DNA of 8,271 bases from CBDCWA01 sp046048295 (GCA_046048295.1 JBJOGJ010000179.1:1-8271), one strand, 5' to 3'; counted from the stretch's first letter, positions 1 to 6,115 are shown. Notes: generated by a model from the sequence alone, not told the origin. Numbers and translations are program-made.

Positions 1-2
1 TG

Positions 3-1226
3 ATGGCGGCGCTGGCGGTGAGCGCCGGTCCGGCATCGGCTGGCGAGGATCGGATCGGCGACCTCATCGTGCGGAGCAAGGACGCGCAGGCGCCCGAGGC
101 GGACAAGGATCCGCGCGCCGGCGAACCAGCGTACGAACAGGCCAAACGCCTGATGAGCGCCGTCGAAGCGCTGCTCAACGAGACGGCGCGAAATCGCTCG
201 CAAGCGAACAAGCTGCCATCGAAGAATGAATTCATCGTTGCCCCGCTGTGGACGGAAACGCGGGAAGATCGCGAGCGCAAGATACGCGATCTCCTGGACG
301 CCGTTCTGGGCATCGTGACCAACGTGCCGGTGGTCGATGTGCAGAAGCGCATCGAGGAGGCGCGCCAGAACATCCGCGGGCTAAACGACCGCATCGCCCG
401 AGCGCGCGAGAAGCAGCTCACCGCACCGGAGAGCGGCATCCTGCCCGGCATCGTCAGCGATACCGTCGACAGTCTCAAGGCGGATATCGAGGACAGCAAG
501 AAACGAATCGCCAAGAACGACGAGCTGATCCGCAACTCGAAGAAGGAGATCGCAGACGCACTCGCGAACTCCGGCATCAAGCTGTCCGAGAAGCAGGCAG
601 ACCTGCTGCTCGACGGCGTGCTTTCAGGTGACCTCGTGCGGCTCGTGGCGGTCTTCAACTCCGCCAGGGCGGTGGATTCACAGCTCGCAAAGCTGCTCGG
701 CGCCTCGGGTGACAATGTCGAGGTCGCTCGCAAGTATTTCGCGATGCATGCAGCCCTCTTTGCTATGCTCGTCCATGCACAGGACACGCTGATCGGCAAG
801 ATCGACCAGCAGTACCTGCCGAAGCTCGATGCCATCGGACGCGATATCGCGAATGCCCAGCGCAAGACCAATTCTCTGCTCCAGGGTGAAAACCGGCCGG
901 ACCAGAAACGCGCCCTGCTGGCCAACCGCAAGAGCCAGGACCTCGCCAAACAAGCTGCCGCCGGCTATCGCAAATACCTGCTGCAGCAGCGTGAGCAGAT
1001 CGCAGCCGCCCGGCGGCGCGCCGTTCACGACCTGAAGATTGCAGACAACACTTACGAGACGGTCGAAGCGAGTTATCAGCTGCGTACCTTGATGCGGAAC
1101 AGCGCAACGTCATTCGAGGCGCTGCAACAGCTCCAGGCGCCGACCTTCGAGCAGATCTTCCGCAACGAGGAACTCAGGCGGGAGTTCGAGAGCATAACCA
1201 AGAAGCTCGAAGTGCCGAGCAGCTGA
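3..1226 (+). CDS. Exported helical/coiled-coil protein of unknown function, 5' end probably outside window
   Basis: I do not recognise this family. The frame is open from the first bases and ends at TGA 1224-1226. The first ATG gives only a hydrophobic stub and an ASA|GED signal-peptidase-like site near residue 13, without a basic n-region. The true start is therefore probably upstream and the protein is probably periplasmic. The 407 visible residues contain no cysteine and are rich in Ala, Arg, Lys, Glu and Gln. Charged heptad-like helices suggest coiled coil at about 113-138 and 153-186, with further long helices at about 263-345. A more hydrophobic helical patch lies at about 205-260. No enzymatic motif is visible. 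The C-terminal 50 residues are again helical and charged. A hairpin follows 27 bp after the stop, so the gene probably ends its transcription unit. Exported coding status is fairly sure; function is unknown. Confidence 0.8.
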   Translation: MAALAVSAGPASAGEDRIGDLIVRSKDAQAPEADKDPRAGEPAYEQAKRLMSAVEALLNETARNRSQANKLPSKNEFIVAPLWTETREDRERKIRDLLDAVLGIVTNVPVVDVQKRIEEARQNIRGLNDRIARAREKQLTAPESGILPGIVSDTVDSLKADIEDSKKRIAKNDELIRNSKKEIADALANSGIKLSEKQADLLLDGVLSGDLVRLVAVFNSARAVDSQLAKLLGASGDNVEVARKYFAMHAALFAMLVHAQDTLIGKIDQQYLPKLDAIGRDIANAQRKTNSLLQGENRPDQKRALLANRKSQDLAKQAAAGYRKYLLQQREQIAAARRRAVHDLKIADNTYETVEASYQLRTLMRNSATSFEALQQLQAPTFEQIFRNEELRREFESITKKLEVPSS

Positions 1227-1253
1227 GGTGCGATTGCAGACTGGACGATGACG

Positions 1254-1286
1254 GGCCCGGCCGGACACACGAGCCGGGCCTTCTTG
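1254..1286 (+). terminator. Hairpin terminator after the exported coiled-coil gene
   Basis: GGCCCGGC (1254-1261) pairs perfectly with GCCGGGCC (1273-1280) around an 11-nt loop, followed by TTCTTG. The GC-rich 8-bp stem with a short, imperfect T-rich tail fits an intrinsic terminator for the plus-strand gene. It also lies just past the stop of the convergent mgtE, but on that strand no T-tract follows the stem, so it would be a weaker terminator there. Confidence 0.6.
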
Positions 1287-1293
1287 CTGTGAC

Positions 1294-2670
1294 CTAAAGC
1301 AGCCAGATCGAGGCCAGCCCGAGAAAGGCAAAGAAACCGACAACGTCGGTGACGGTGGTGAGAAGCACGCCGGAGGCCGGTGCAGGATCGACATCGCAAT
1401 AGTCGAGCGCCAGCGGGATGAGGATGCCGGCGACGCCAGCGGCGAGCATGTTCACGACCATGGCCGTGGCGATCACCAGGCCAAGCTGCCCGGAACCGAA
1501 CCAGATCAGCACGACCACAGCCATGATGACCGAGAGCACGAAGCCGTTGAGTAGCGCGACCCAGGTCTCGCGATTGACGACGCGACGCGCATTGTCCCGC
1601 CCGAGCTTGTTCATGGCCAGCGCGCGCACTGTAACGGTCATCGTCTGCGTGCCGGCGTTGCCACCCATGGAAGCAACGATCGGCATGAGTACGGCAAGCG
1701 CGACCATCTGCTCGATCGTCGCGTCAAATAGCTTGATGACCAGCGACGCGAGGATTGCCGTCGCCAGATTGACCAGCAGCCACGGAATACGGCTTTTGGC
1801 GGCATCCAGCACCGTATCGGTTACGGATTCGTCGCCGACGCCACCCAGCGCCAGCATGTCCTCGTCGGCTTCCTGTTGGATGACCTCCACGACGTCGTCG
1901 ACGGTCACGACGCCGACGAGCCGGTTGGCATCGTCGACGACCGGGGCAGACATCAAATCGTAGCGCCGGAAACGTTCCGCGACCTCCTCCTGGTCCGCAG
2001 TTGCAAGGACCACCTCCCGGTCCGTGTCCATGATCGTCTCGACCAGAATGTCGCGCCCAGATCGCAGGAGGCGCGACAGGTCAACCGAGCCGAGCACGCA
2101 GTAGGTCGGATCGACGACGAAAATCTCGGTGAATGTGTCAGGCAGGTCGTCGGCCTGGCGGGCATAATCGATCACGCGTCCGACAGTCCAGAAGGGTGGC
2201 ACGGCAACGAAGTCCGACTGCATGAGGCGGCCGGCCGTCTCCTCGGGATAGTCGAGATTGCGTTGCAGGGCCGCCCTGTCGCTGCCCGGCAACTGCGCGA
2301 GGATTTCAGCCTTGTCGGCTTCCTCGAGGCTTTCGAGGAGGTAGGCGGCGTCGTCCGTATCGAGCGCAGTGACGGCTCGTGCCAGCAAATCGTTCGGCAA
2401 CGCCTCCGATAGCTGGTCGCGAACGGTCTCATCGATTTCCGACAGAACTTCGAAGTCGAAATTATTGCCGAGTATCTGGATGACCTCGACCCGCTCGTCG
2501 GGATCGAGAAGTTCGATCAGGTCAGCCAGATCAGGTGCGCGGAGTTCGCCGACGAGTGCGCGAACGCCTTTGCGATCGCCCGCGTCGAGCGCATCCGAGA
2601 CACGGCGCACGAGGCTGTCACCCTCGCCATTCGCGGCTTCTGCCGGACGTTGTTCCGTTTGCTCCTGCAT
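1294..2670 (-). CDS. mgtE: Magnesium transporter MgtE
   Basis: MgtE forms a dimeric inner-membrane Mg2+ channel gated by cytosolic Mg2+. The 458-residue product has the full family order. An acidic, helical N domain (about 20-145) is followed by a CBS pair (about 150-268, with SAPVVDDANRLVGVVTVDDV in the second). A connecting helix leads to five expected membrane segments from R295-I-P-W297 to the C-terminus. The signature PIVASMGGNAGTQT is at 330-343, and the conserved pore-region Asp is in TTVTDVVGFF (D442). I chose ATG 2670 because AGGA lies 7 nt upstream. An in-frame TTG at 2748 would add 26 residues unlike the family and is poorly spaced from a Shine-Dalgarno. The gene ends at TAG 1296-1294, convergent with the exported coiled-coil gene and divergent from the deacetylase gene. 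No M-box or other magnesium riboswitch is recognisable upstream. Length matches the family (about 450). Confidence 0.96.
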   Translation of the reverse strand: MQEQTEQRPAEAANGEGDSLVRRVSDALDAGDRKGVRALVGELRAPDLADLIELLDPDERVEVIQILGNNFDFEVLSEIDETVRDQLSEALPNDLLARAVTALDTDDAAYLLESLEEADKAEILAQLPGSDRAALQRNLDYPEETAGRLMQSDFVAVPPFWTVGRVIDYARQADDLPDTFTEIFVVDPTYCVLGSVDLSRLLRSGRDILVETIMDTDREVVLATADQEEVAERFRRYDLMSAPVVDDANRLVGVVTVDDVVEVIQQEADEDMLALGGVGDESVTDTVLDAAKSRIPWLLVNLATAILASLVIKLFDATIEQMVALAVLMPIVASMGGNAGTQTMTVTVRALAMNKLGRDNARRVVNRETWVALLNGFVLSVIMAVVVLIWFGSGQLGLVIATAMVVNMLAAGVAGILIPLALDYCDVDPAPASGVLLTTVTDVVGFFAFLGLASIWLL

Positions 2671-2737
2671 GTCGAATTCCTGCGACAAGCCGCCTTTGGC
2701 GTCCACATGTTTCTGCGCACCGCAATAGAATCGTTTG

Positions 2738-2771
2738 TTAACCGCCAAAGTCGCCTTGTTGCATCACCTCC
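2738..2771 (-). promoter_or_regulatory. Strong anti-SD match and possible 8-codon leader ORF upstream of mgtE
   Basis: On the minus strand GGAGGTGAT (2771-2763) is a 9-nt perfect complement to the 16S anti-Shine-Dalgarno region, but it lies about 93 nt upstream of the chosen mgtE ATG. It directly overlaps an ATG (2764) that opens an 8-codon frame (MQQGDFGG) ending at TAA 2738. The spacing is too short for ordinary initiation there and too long (18 nt) for TTG 2748. It could be a ribosome standby site, a leader-peptide site or chance. Confidence 0.25.
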
Positions 2772-2822
2772 GGCCAAAATGGTGCAAGCCACTGCCCGAT
2801 GTCTCCGATGCGCTTGGTCACA

Positions 2823-2852
2823 TTGAAGGATGCTGCTACTGCGAGGTACTTT
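2823..2852 (+). promoter_or_regulatory. Possible sigma-70-type promoter for the deacetylase gene
   Basis: TTGAAG (2823-2828) and TACTTT (2847-2852) are separated by 18 bp in the divergent mgtE/deacetylase spacer. They would give a leader of about 55 nt to the chosen ATG 2913. Both boxes match consensus only partly. No comparably good promoter for mgtE was seen on the other strand of this spacer. Confidence 0.25.
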
Positions 2853-2912
2853 GGGCCTGGTCGTTCAGAGATCGGCCCAGACATCGGAACGGCATCTCGG
2901 AGCCCTAGGATC

Positions 2913-3902
2913 ATGCGGATATCGCCACTTGCCAGGATGGGCATACTTGCGGCGTGTCTGACTGCAGCCGGAATGCAGCCCGCTTTCGGCGCAGGCAGCT
3001 GCGGCCCAGGCGCCCTCGGCGTCTCGCGCGTGGCCGCAATCGATGCCACAGGCGGACCACGCTACGGGCATCTCCAGTACCGGGACCACGATTTCCTGAA
3101 GAAGGGCGAGGTCGTCCTCACGTTCGACGACGGTCCGCTTCGCCGCCACACGCGACGCGTGCTCGACGCGCTCGCCGCTCACTGCACGCGGGGCACGTTC
3201 TTCCTCGTCGGCCGAATGGCGGTGTCCGATCCGACGACGGCCAAGGAAATCGCTGCGAAGGGGCATACGATCGCCACCCACACGTGGTCTCACAAGAATA
3301 TACGCGCACTATCCGCGGGATCGGCTGAAAAGGAGATGGAACTGGGAATCAGCGCCATCCAAATGGCAATCGGCAAGCCGATCGCCCCGTTCTTCCGCTT
3401 TCCCTACCTCGCCGACTCGAAGAGCGCGCTCGAAGCGTTGCAGAAGCGAAACATCGCGGTATTTTCGATCGACATCGACGCCCGTGACTACAAGACCGGA
3501 AGCGCCAGCCAGGTGCGGCACAACATCATGAGCCAGCTGGCTTCCAAGGGGAAGGGCATCATTCTCTTCCATGACATCCAGGGCTCGACCGCGAATGCGA
3601 TCAGCGATGTCCTGTCCGATCTCAAGGCGAAGAACTACCGGATCGTGCACATCGTCGCCAAGCAGCCGACCACCACGGTAGCGAGCTACGACGAAGCTGC
3701 ATCACGCCTTCTTGCAGGAAAGCCCTCCGGCTTGGCCATGGCCTCGGCCAGCACACGACGCAGCGGTGTCGTAGCGCCCGTCAAGCCTGTCTACACTGTC
3801 GATGAGCCCCGCAAGCCGGAAGTCAGCGAAGTGGGGACCCAGCCAGCCCCCCGCAGCCAACCGTCCCCCGATTGGCGCCTCAGCGTCTTCAACTCCGACT
3901 AA
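2913..3902 (+). CDS. Exported polysaccharide deacetylase, NodB homology domain (CE4)
   Basis: CE4 enzymes remove N- or O-acetyl groups from glycans such as chitooligosaccharides or peptidoglycan with one metal ion. All five NodB motifs are present in the 329-residue product. They are TFDDGP (70-75; catalytic base and metal Asp), HTWSH (123-127; two metal His), RFPY (162-165), the D187-I-D189 region and ILFHD (217-221; catalytic His). The start MRISPLARMGILAACLTAAG followed by QPAFGA|G gives a signal peptide, so the enzyme acts in the periplasm or outside. Hence ATG 2913 is preferred to the in-frame ATG 2799, which would put 38 non-signal residues in front. The AGGA before it is unusually close (2 nt). 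After the domain a Pro/Ser/Arg-rich tail (about 255-329) looks disordered. The gene is divergent from mgtE and ends at TAA 3900-3902. The substrate cannot be told from sequence. Confidence 0.93.
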   Translation: MRISPLARMGILAACLTAAGMQPAFGAGSCGPGALGVSRVAAIDATGGPRYGHLQYRDHDFLKKGEVVLTFDDGPLRRHTRRVLDALAAHCTRGTFFLVGRMAVSDPTTAKEIAAKGHTIATHTWSHKNIRALSAGSAEKEMELGISAIQMAIGKPIAPFFRFPYLADSKSALEALQKRNIAVFSIDIDARDYKTGSASQVRHNIMSQLASKGKGIILFHDIQGSTANAISDVLSDLKAKNYRIVHIVAKQPTTTVASYDEAASRLLAGKPSGLAMASASTRRSGVVAPVKPVYTVDEPRKPEVSEVGTQPAPRSQPSPDWRLSVFNSD

Positions 3903-3926
3903 CGAAGCAACGCTACGCGGAACGCC

Positions 3927-3959
3927 AAAAAAGCGCCAGGGGCCAAACCCGTGGACGCT
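3927..3959 (-). terminator. Intrinsic terminator of tRNA-Leu
   Basis: Read on the minus strand, about 40 nt after the tRNA CCA end, an arm from 3959 (AGCG, then CCA and GGG) pairs with a second arm ending at 3932 (CCC, TGG, CGCT) through two single-base bulges and one G-T pair. A T-run at 3931-3927 follows directly. This is a classical intrinsic terminator for the tRNA transcript. It lies 25-57 bp past the deacetylase stop, but on the plus strand no T-run follows. Confidence 0.7.
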
Positions 3960-3998
3960 CGTTCGGCTGCACGAACCTACGGACGACTTTTGATCTAT

Positions 3999-4083
3999 TG
4001 GTGCGGTCGAGAGGACTCGAACCTCCACGGGTTGCCCCGCTAACCCCTCAAGCTAGTGCGTCTACCAATTCCGCCACGACCGC
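3999..4083 (-). tRNA. tRNA-Leu (anticodon GAG)
   Basis: The minus strand folds as a class II tRNA of 85 nt including the encoded CCA. The acceptor GCGGTCG (4083-4077) pairs with CGACCGC (4009-4003), discriminator A is at 4002 and CCA at 4001-3999. The D-loop region reads TGGCGGAATTGGTAGACGC, typical of leucine tRNAs. The anticodon stem CTAGC/GTTAG encloses loop TTGAGGG, giving anticodon GAG for CUC/CUU codons. A long variable arm (CGGGGCAACCCG) and T-arm GGAGG-TTCGAGT-CCTCT complete the fold. No clear promoter was recognised upstream. No integrase gene or second copy of the tRNA 3' end is visible, so there is no sign that it serves as an attachment site here. Confidence 0.96.
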
Positions 4084-4143
4084 ATCACCGAATTGAGCCA
4101 CCGGTCCGGCACAGGCCAGCCCGGCAGACAACCGGCATAAAGG

Positions 4144-4188
4144 AAGGTGCTTGCGGTACCAGAAGAGAAGAAGAAAGGCAAGCACCTT
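4144..4188. repeat. 11-bp perfect inverted repeat with purine-rich loop upstream of lipB
   Basis: AAGGTGCTTGC (4144-4154) and GCAAGCACCTT (4178-4188) are exact reverse complements. They flank a 23-nt segment that is almost all A and G on the plus strand (AGAAGAGAAGAAGAAAG at its 3' part). It lies 91 bp before the lipB start and 61 bp upstream of the tRNA-Leu 5' end. No T-run follows the stem on the plus strand; on the minus strand the stem ends in CACCTTCCTTT. The role is unknown: it could be a protein-binding site, a leader structure or part of a small repeat family. Confidence 0.6.
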
Positions 4189-4217
4189 GCGCCCTCACGC
4201 ATGCCGCCGAATATACT
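4187..4217 (+). promoter_or_regulatory. Possible lipB promoter
   Basis: TTGCGC (4187-4192) and TATACT (4212-4217) are 19 bp apart. A second AT-rich hexamer, TATAAC, follows at once (4218-4223). This is the only AT-rich island in the lipB leader and would give a transcript of about 55 nt before ATG 4279. The spacing is long and the -35 box is weak, so this is tentative. Confidence 0.3.
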
Positions 4218-4231
4218 TATAACTAGGTCGT

Positions 4232-4249
4232 TCCAGGGGTCTCCCTGGA
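4232..4249 (+). repeat. 7-bp hairpin in the lipB leader
   Basis: TCCAGGG (4232-4238) pairs perfectly with CCCTGGA (4243-4249) around the tetraloop GTCT. It ends 29 nt before the lipB ATG. If transcription starts just after the AT-rich island at 4212-4223, the hairpin sits at the very 5' end of the mRNA. No T-run follows, so it is not a terminator. It may stabilise the transcript or be a dyad operator. Confidence 0.45.
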
Positions 4250-4278
4250 GAGCAGCTTCCGGTGGTCGCAACAACATC

Positions 4279-5004
4279 ATGCCTAACGACAATCCCGCAA
4301 CAAGAAACCTTGGCGCATGGTACTCACCTGAGCCGGTCGATTGGCTTGTCTACCATCGGCACGTCGCATATCCGGAAGCCATTGCATTGATGGAAGAGCG
4401 TGCTGCCGCAATCGCGAATGGCGAGGCTCGGGAACTCGTCTGCCTGCTCGAACACCCGCCACTCTACACGGCCGGAACGAGCGCACGGCCGGCGGACCTG
4501 CTCGATGCGGTGCGATTCCCGGTCTACAACGCGGGGCGAGGCGGACAGTATACCTATCATGGACCGGGTCAGCGCGTGATCTACGTCATGCTCGATCTGA
4601 ACCGGCGCAAGAGAGACGTCAGGAGCTTCATCGCAGCACTCGAGCACTGGGTCATCGCAGTCCTGGCGAGCCTTGGCGTGAAGGGTGTCGTGCGCGAAGG
4701 TCGCGTCGGGGTCTGGGTCGAGCGTGGGGATATTGCACCCAGCCGGGAAGACAAGATCGCAGCGATCGGAATCCGGCTCAGACGATGGGTAAGCCTGCAC
4801 GGGCTCAGCCTGAACGTGTCGCCCAATCTCGATGACTTCACGGGTATCGTGCCATGCGGCATACGTGAGCACAGCGTCACGAGCCTCAGCGAACTGCTCG
4901 GAAACGATCCCGGCATGAACAGGGTCGATGCGGAAATCGAACGCCAGTTCGAGGCGATATTCGGCCCCGTGCAGCACGTAGCCCAAGCATCTGCGACGAA
5001 ATGA
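4279..5004 (+). CDS. lipB: Lipoyl(octanoyl) transferase LipB
   Basis: LipB moves the octanoyl group from octanoyl-ACP to a lysine of lipoyl domains (for example the E2 subunits of pyruvate and 2-oxoglutarate dehydrogenases, or GcvH), after which LipA inserts sulfur. The 241-residue product shows LLEHPPLYTAGTSA (56-69) and the signature GRGGQYTYHGPGQ (86-98). It also has RVGVWV, the catalytic Lys in EDKIAAIG (K159), HGLSLNV (174-180) and the acyl-carrying Cys in IVPCGI (C193). All active-site residues are intact and the length is normal. ATG 4279 was chosen because the alignable family region starts soon after it; upstream in-frame starts (GTG 4147, ATG 4201) would add atypical sequence. No good Shine-Dalgarno precedes 4279. 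No lipA is nearby. The TGA at 5002-5004 directly abuts the stop of the convergent gene. Confidence 0.95.
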   Translation: MPNDNPATRNLGAWYSPEPVDWLVYHRHVAYPEAIALMEERAAAIANGEARELVCLLEHPPLYTAGTSARPADLLDAVRFPVYNAGRGGQYTYHGPGQRVIYVMLDLNRRKRDVRSFIAALEHWVIAVLASLGVKGVVREGRVGVWVERGDIAPSREDKIAAIGIRLRRWVSLHGLSLNVSPNLDDFTGIVPCGIREHSVTSLSELLGNDPGMNRVDAEIERQFEAIFGPVQHVAQASATK

Positions 5005-5352
5005 CTAGCGAGCCACTGCGCCGGGCGCAGGCTTTTTCCTGACGGCCCGCAACTCCTGACCATCGTAGTAGAGCAGACCGTTCTCGATGCTCACGACTTC
5101 ATCGCCCTCGAGCTGAAAAACCGCATTCGGATTGTCACCGACGCGCAGCACGCAGCCATTGGGACAGATGTTCTCAAGCTTGCCACCGGGCTTCAGCGAC
5201 GCCTTGTGTTCGCCCTTCCGCTCCTGAATCGACAGCTGGTGCTCCTGCTTGTCCTTGTTGGCAACCGTGGCTGCACTGGCGATGGGCGCGCTGAAGCCGA
5301 TGGCCATGCCCACGAGCGCACCCAGAGACAACCGGGTAATCAATCGCAACAT
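5005..5352 (-). CDS. Small exported protein with CPNGC motif, unknown function
   Basis: The 115-residue product begins MLRLITRLSLGALVGMAIGF and then SAPIASA|ATV, a clear Sec signal peptide with cleavage near residue 27. The mature part of about 88 residues is charged. It has a predicted beta-rich core containing C63 and C67 (CPNGC), which could form a disulfide in the periplasm, then GDEVVSIENGLLYYDG and a basic tail. I recall similar unnamed small proteins in Hyphomicrobiales, but no function is known to me. ATG 5352 was chosen over GTG 5358 because GAGG lies about 7 nt upstream. The upstream H1-like gene ends at TGA 5363-5361, whose bases are the start of this ribosome-binding region (TGAGGGTGGAGATG). 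The two are therefore probably one operon with coupled translation. Its last codons contain the lipB terminator on the other strand. Confidence 0.82.
   Translation of the reverse strand: MLRLITRLSLGALVGMAIGFSAPIASAATVANKDKQEHQLSIQERKGEHKASLKPGGKLENICPNGCVLRVGDNPNAVFQLEGDEVVSIENGLLYYDGQELRAVRKKPAPGAVAR
5016..5037 (+). terminator. Intrinsic terminator of lipB, inside the convergent gene
   Basis: CTGCGC (5016-5021), loop CGG and GCGCAG (5025-5030) form a perfect 6-bp stem, followed by GC and five T residues (5033-5037). It starts 12 bp after the lipB stop and is a good intrinsic terminator on the plus strand. On the minus strand the same bases encode the KKPAPGA end of the small exported protein. 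Confidence 0.65.
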
Positions 5353-5360
5353 CTCCACCC

Positions 5361-6107
5361 TCAGCGCCGCCCGCGCACGCGTCTGCGTGCAGACGTGCGC
5401 GTGACCAGAACCAATGTGCCGCGGCCGTTTCGCTTGCGTCCGCCGGCGTCTCCCGATGCACGAGCAACAGCGTGCTTGACCGGTCCCACTGTCTTGCCGA
5501 GTGCAGCACGCTTCGAGCGGCCAACGCCTCTCGCAGCAGACTTCCGGCCGCCCGCCTTAGTCGACGGCCGTTTACCGGCAGCCCGTTTCGCGGCGCTCTT
5601 GCCCGGCCCGCTCGTCTTTCCTAAAGGCGACTTCTTGACCGCCAATTTGCGCACAGACGGGCGCTTCTGGGCAGCAGCCTTGCGTGTGACCCGCTTCTGA
5701 GGAGCCTTCTTCGCAGGCGCATTCTTGCGCGCAACAGGCGTCTTGGCTGCAGCCCGCTTGATGGTCGCCTTCCTGGATGACGGCGCCGCAGTGGACTTCT
5801 TCGTAGCAGCCTTCTTGCGCGGAACAGCCTTGGCCGGCGTCGCGCGCTTCTTGTTCGCTGGCTTTCTCGAGGCAAGGTTCTTTGCCGGCACAGCCTTCTT
5901 GGTCGCCTTCTTTGCAGTCTGCTTTGCAGTCTTCTTTGCTGGCGCCTGAACTGACTTCTTGACGGTCTTCTTCGCGGACTTTTTCACGACCTTCTTTGCA
6001 GTCTTGCTCGCGCTCTTCTTGGCGACCTTCTTGGCCTCCGATTTCGAAGCTGCTGCTGGCTTCGACTTACTCTTGGTGCTCTTCATGTTCTTCGACTTCA
6101 CAACCAT
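5361..6107 (-). CDS. Histone H1-like, Lys/Ala-rich DNA-binding-type protein
   Basis: The 248-residue product is built of K/A/S/T/P sequence with many AKK and KKS/KKT units, like the C-terminal tail of eukaryotic H1 and bacterial H1-like proteins (Hc1 and AlgP type). It has no Phe, Tyr, Trp or Cys and only two acidic residues (E24, D220). It is expected to be disordered and to bind nucleic acid in the nucleoid. Up to residue 80 the only basic residues are Lys; Arg first appears at 81 and dominates the end (TSARRRVRGRR). No globular domain is visible. ATG 6107 was chosen because AAGGA lies 8 nt upstream, a good promoter ends just before it, and the K-rich sequence begins there. The longer frame to 6293 would add 62 unrelated residues. 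It is followed by the CPNGC gene in the same transcript. A nucleoid role is inferred from composition. Confidence 0.85.
   Translation of the reverse strand: MVVKSKNMKSTKSKSKPAAASKSEAKKVAKKSASKTAKKVVKKSAKKTVKKSVQAPAKKTAKQTAKKATKKAVPAKNLASRKPANKKRATPAKAVPRKKAATKKSTAAPSSRKATIKRAAAKTPVARKNAPAKKAPQKRVTRKAAAQKRPSVRKLAVKKSPLGKTSGPGKSAAKRAAGKRPSTKAGGRKSAARGVGRSKRAALGKTVGPVKHAVARASGDAGGRKRNGRGTLVLVTRTSARRRVRGRR
5700..6060. repeat. Degenerate short tandem repeat inside the H1-like gene
   Basis: On the plus strand, variants of CTTCTTTGC, GCCTTCTTG and GTCTTCTTC recur many times, most densely at about 5880-6050, where CTTTGCAGTCT appears twice within 5910-5935. These are the AKK/KKT codons of the H1-like gene. 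The tract is strongly pyrimidine-biased on this strand. Such tracts can change length by slippage or recombination in multiples of three without shifting the frame. Confidence 0.6.
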
Positions 6108-6115
6108 ACTCCCAA

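Noticed and set aside
1418..2412. Long plus-strand frames opposite mgtE
   Set aside because: mgtE is complete with all family motifs; the antisense frames have no recognisable motifs and arise from GC-rich codon bias.
2671..2748. Longer MgtE starting at TTG 2748
   Set aside because: The extra 26 residues do not look like the family, TTG is rare, and ATG 2670 has AGGA at good spacing.
2671..2912. Magnesium riboswitch upstream of mgtE
   Set aside because: I could not recognise an M-box fold or its conserved segments in this spacer.
3999..4083. tRNA-Leu as an integration site for a mobile element
   Set aside because: No integrase, no phage gene and no second copy of the tRNA 3' end is present in the window.
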